64,000 bases of DNA from Acidimicrobiia bacterium (GTDB lineage Bacteria; Actinomycetota; Acidimicrobiia; Acidimicrobiales; Bin134): contig JAJDYE010000036.1 of NCBI GenBank assembly GCA_022822905.1, forward strand, positions 19,090-83,089. The letters run 5' to 3'. Below the pieces are notes generated by a model that worked only from the letters and a program-made list of their open reading frames with translations, did no database searches and was not told the DNA's origin. Made by a program: the position numbers and the translations under genes. Positions 62,103 through 64,000 of this stretch are shown here, one piece after another. Every line of letters starts with the position of its first letter. Position 1 is the first letter of the stretch.

Positions 62103-62153
62103 CTTGGACTGGGGGGAACCTAACCCGACGGCCAGCTCAAAAACAGGGGCAGG

Positions 62154-62450
62154 TCAGCGGACCCCCGCAGAGCGCGCCCTAACCCGCTCAATCAAACGCG
62201 CTGCCCATACAGTCGAATACAAGACCAGGTTCGGGAGGATGATGGCCAAGCACAGCCGCACTAGTCCGGGGTCAGCGTTGATGCCCGATGCATCCACAAA
62301 CCACGGGGCGAACACGAACCATCCGAAAATCATCCAGCCCATCATGAGAGTGATCGCGGACCGGTACACGAACCGTAGCCTCAGCGGGTTTTCGAGGGCT
62401 TCCGAGGAGGTATCGTCGTGGGGGTGTGGTGGGGAGTTGTGTTCATCCAT
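62154..62450 (-). CDS. Small two-TM membrane protein, HNxPPHPHDDT family
   Basis: A 98-residue protein. After MDEHNSPPHPHDDTSSEALE, a first hydrophobic helix (ITLMMGWMIFGWFVFAPWFV) and a second (LCLAIILPNLVLYSTVWAA) are followed by a basic tail (RLIERVRARSAGVR). I do not recognise the family. Its first 14 residues closely match those of the neighbouring protein encoded at 62489-62878, at both protein and DNA level. It is 38 bp downstream of that gene on the same strand, so the two are probably co-transcribed. Confidence 0.55.
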   Translation of the reverse strand: MDEHNSPPHPHDDTSSEALENPLRLRFVYRSAITLMMGWMIFGWFVFAPWFVDASGINADPGLVRLCLAIILPNLVLYSTVWAARLIERVRARSAGVR

Positions 62451-62488
62451 AGCTGTGGCCGGTTTCCTCAAGAAAACAGAAACGGCCA

Positions 62489-62878
62489 TCATTCGATCCC
62501 CCCATGGTTGTCGTGTCGCCGCCGCCGGTAGTTCCTGTAGGCCCGCCGCACATATGGAAAAACGACAAGAAAGACAAACAGGCCAACGAGCAGCGCTGGC
62601 CACCTGCCAATGAACCTTGCCAGAACAAGGTTTTGAGCGAGAATCACCGCTGCGAATAGCCAGAAGGGTGTCAAGAGCTGTTTTTCCGCGGTTTTCTTGG
62701 CTCTCTTGTCGGCGGCGGCTCGGGAGCGGGCGGCGGCTCTCTTGTCGGCGGCGGCTCGGGAGCGGGCGGCGGCCTCTGTGCGTTGCCGCTCTTTTTCCAG
62801 GTATTCCCGAGCGGCCCCCCGTGGTGGCTCCGGGGTTGTATCGTCGTGGGGGTGTGGTGGGGGGTTGTGTTGGAACAT
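62489..62878 (-). CDS. Small membrane protein with Ala/Arg repeat, HNxPPHPHDDT family
   Basis: A protein of about 129 residues starting at the ATG at 62878 (an in-frame GTG-type start 12 bp upstream is possible). The N-terminus MFQHNPPPHPHDDTTPEPP is shared with the downstream protein. A charged helical region contains a perfect duplication of 12 residues (RSRAAADKRAAA type). Two hydrophobic helices (FWLFAAVILAQNLVLARFI and ALLVGLFVFLVVFPYV) precede a very basic C-terminus (RRAYRNYRRRRHDNHGG). Function unknown. It lies among IS fragments, so it may belong to a mobile element. Confidence 0.5.
   Translation of the reverse strand: MFQHNPPPHPHDDTTPEPPRGAAREYLEKERQRTEAAARSRAAADKRAAARSRAAADKRAKKTAEKQLLTPFWLFAAVILAQNLVLARFIGRWPALLVGLFVFLVVFPYVRRAYRNYRRRRHDNHGGIE
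62701..62772. repeat. 36-bp perfect tandem duplication
   Basis: Positions 62701-62736 and 62737-62772 are identical 36-bp units inside the small membrane protein gene. Each encodes 12 residues of its Ala/Arg-rich helix, so the reading frame is kept. Its perfection suggests a recent duplication. Confidence 0.9.
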
Positions 62879-63022
62879 GCCCCCCACCATACACCTTGAA
62901 TCGGGCCGGGCCGCTGCCCAGAGCGCCCACAGCGCCCACAGCGCCGCTACCGCAACCGAGGGGATCGAGCGGGCCGGGATCGAGCGCTTCTGGCTGGTTT
63001 GGGGTTATGCGGTGGGGTGTAT

Positions 63023-63036
63023 GGGGGGGGGGGGGG
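63023..63036 (+). repeat. G14 homopolymer within a G-rich tract
   Basis: Fourteen consecutive G at 63023-63036, followed by GGGGG (63039-63043) and preceded by GGGG runs. The plus strand could form a G-quadruplex. It lies in the gene-free gap 62879-63124 upstream of the small membrane gene pair and the IS3 element. The length may be misestimated by sequencing. Confidence 0.7.
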
Positions 63037-63124
63037 TTGGGGGTTGCGGTCAACGGTTTTGGGGGTGTTTGTGCTGGTGGTGAGTATCCCCCCTTTGGCC
63101 GGTCACCTTGATTAGGGGGTAACT

Positions 63125-63424
63125 ATGTCATTGATGGAAAGGGACAGGCCGTCGGGCAGGACCAGGCGGCGTTTCAGCAAGGAGTTCAAGGCTGACGCTG
63201 TGGCGTTGGTGTTGGACGGCGACCGGCCGGTGGCCCATGTGGCGCGCGATCTGGGGATCGGCGAGTCCAATTTGGGCGATTGGGTCCGCCAGGCCCGCAT
63301 CGACCGGGGCGACAGGCCGGGTCTGGCGACTGGGGAGCGCTCGGAGCTGGTGCGGTTGCGCCGGGAGAGCTCGAAGCTGCGGATGGAGCGTGAGCTGCCA
63401 TGCGAGCGACGGCCTTCTGGGTGA
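63125..63424 (+). CDS. IS3-family transposase OrfA (frameshifted C-terminus)
   Basis: A 99-residue HTH protein: RRRFSKEFKADAVALVL, VARDLGIGESNLGDWVRQ, then ELVRLRRESSKLRMERE, the leucine-zipper part of IS3 OrfA. The usual end (LLKRATAFWVKE) is present in the DNA but in another frame (ATAFWVKELGE just before 63439), so a single-base change near 63390-63400 alters the last 11 residues. OrfB starts at the stop of that alternative frame. This may be the natural frameshift window of the element or a mutation. Confidence 0.8.
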   Translation: MSLMERDRPSGRTRRRFSKEFKADAVALVLDGDRPVAHVARDLGIGESNLGDWVRQARIDRGDRPGLATGERSELVRLRRESSKLRMERELPCERRPSG

Positions 63425-63437
63425 AGGAGTTGGGAGA

Positions 63438-63840
63438 GTGACCCGCTACAGGTGGGTGGCTGCCCGGAAGGCCGAGGGGTTCCCGACGAAACCAGCGTGC
63501 GATGCGGCCGGTGTGAGCCGCCAGGCGTTCTACGACTGGTCGGCCCGCCACAAGGCGGGGCCGAGCCCGAGAGAGCTGGCCGACGCCGAGCTGGTCGGCG
63601 CGATACGCGCCGTCCACGCGGAGTCGGGCGGCGCCTACGGGTCGCCCAGGGTCACCGCACAGCTGCGCCGGCAGGGCCGCAGGGCCAACCGCAAGCGCGT
63701 CGAGAGGCTCATGCGACGCAACGGCATCTGCGGCATCCACAAGCGGCGCAAGCCCCGCCTCAAGGGCTCAGGCCCCTCCGGATCGGCGCCCGAGGACCTG
63801 GTGCGCCGGCGGTTCCGCCCCGGCCGGCCGGATCGGGCGA
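63438..63840 (+). pseudogene. IS3-family transposase OrfB, truncated before the DDE domain
   Basis: A GTG at 63438 gives TRYRWVAARKAEGFPTK, ACDAAGVSRQAFYDW, VHAESGGAYGSPRVTAQL, RVERLMRRNGICGIHKRRK and PEDLVRRRFRPGRPDR, the N-terminal half of IS3 OrfB. Where LWVxDIT, the first DDE segment, should follow, the sequence instead joins, in reverse orientation, the equivalent region of another IS3 OrfB. The catalytic domain is missing, so it is inactive. Confidence 0.72.
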
Positions 63841-64000
63841 AGTCGCGGTCGACGAGATTCGACGCCGTCGCCGCATGGGCGATCTTGCGGTATTTCGGGC
63901 GGCCTGACACGCCCCGCAGCCCGGCGCGGCGCATCAGCGTCTCGACCGTCTGGCGGCACACGGCGATGCCCCGGCCGAGGGTCAACTCTGCGTGAACTCG
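63838..64000 (-). pseudogene. Second IS3-family OrfB fragment (inverted, runs out of window)
   Basis: Reading inward from 64000 on the minus strand gives RVHAELTLGRGIAVC, VETLMRRAGLRGVSGRPK and ATASNLVDRDFARS, the pre-DDE segment of a different IS3-family OrfB. It stops matching at about 63838, where it meets the plus-strand OrfB head to head at the homologous position. Its N-terminal part lies beyond the window. Confidence 0.65.

Noticed and set aside
62701..62772. CRISPR-like repeat
   Set aside because: Only two directly adjacent 36-bp units without spacers, inside a coding frame.

Overview
The window is high-GC DNA that reads like the chromosome of an actinomycete. The best guess is an uncultured or marine Acidimicrobiia-type organism. 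This placement is inferred from gene content: many SDRs, acyl-CoA ligases, DUF35/thiolase-like pairs, an F420-type LLM oxidoreductase, a steroid side-chain module, an N-terminally extended methionine aminopeptidase and a Streptomyces-like ParE/ParC pair. No rRNA, tRNA or CRISPR array was seen.

Layout. 1-3421: lipid/CoA catabolism (2,4-dienoyl-CoA reductase-like SDR cut by the window edge, crotonase, double hot-dog MaoC, amidohydrolase). 3422-6980: a small accessory island with a frameshifted hypothetical gene, an SfiI-like restriction endonuclease overlapping its methyltransferase, and an IS1595-type transposase remnant. 6981-11892: a four-gene operon (SDR, SDR, arylsulfatase, SDR) divergent from a TauD-family dioxygenase. 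12838-28266: a dense catabolic region of AMP-forming ligases, aldehyde dehydrogenase, LLM oxidoreductase, amidohydrolase, AcuI-like reductase, CoA-transferase, thiolase-like plus DUF35 pair, crotonase and MaoC, with one cation-diffusion facilitator. 28304-35440: housekeeping and mixed genes (methionine aminopeptidase, two SnoaL-like proteins, DegV, MFS, PlsY-like protein, histidine phosphatase, selenophosphate synthetase, DUF2510 membrane protein). 35451-40921: a five-gene signalling operon. 41055-51861: a long run of minus-strand genes (addB-like, addA-like, nucleotidyltransferase, mutM, a ChsH2-ChsH1-like fusion, ltp2-like). 52052-60932: coiled-coil protein, APH-like kinase, RecB-type nuclease, ParE and ParC, glycosyltransferase and SDR. 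61057-64000: an insertion-sequence graveyard (IS30, ISL3, two IS3 pieces) with a pair of small membrane proteins.

Most notable. (1) selD (33270-34331, minus) starts upstream of an in-frame TGA that sits exactly where SelD has its catalytic Cys/Sec, followed by a SECIS-like hairpin. It therefore looks like a selenocysteine-containing SelD that ordinary gene calling would truncate. (2) The operon STAS, receiver-PP2C phosphatase, RsbW-like kinase, substrate-binding lipoprotein and membrane histidine kinase has no ABC permease or ATPase. It looks like a self-contained ligand-sensing, partner-switching cascade. (3) An SfiI-family restriction-modification pair, whose methyltransferase carries a helix-turn-helix-like segment, lies between a frameshifted gene and an IS remnant. 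(4) The two halves of the ChsH1-ChsH2 steroid hydratase are fused in one three-domain protein next to an Ltp2-like retro-aldolase.

All assignments come from reading the sequence and from remembered family features. No database search was run.
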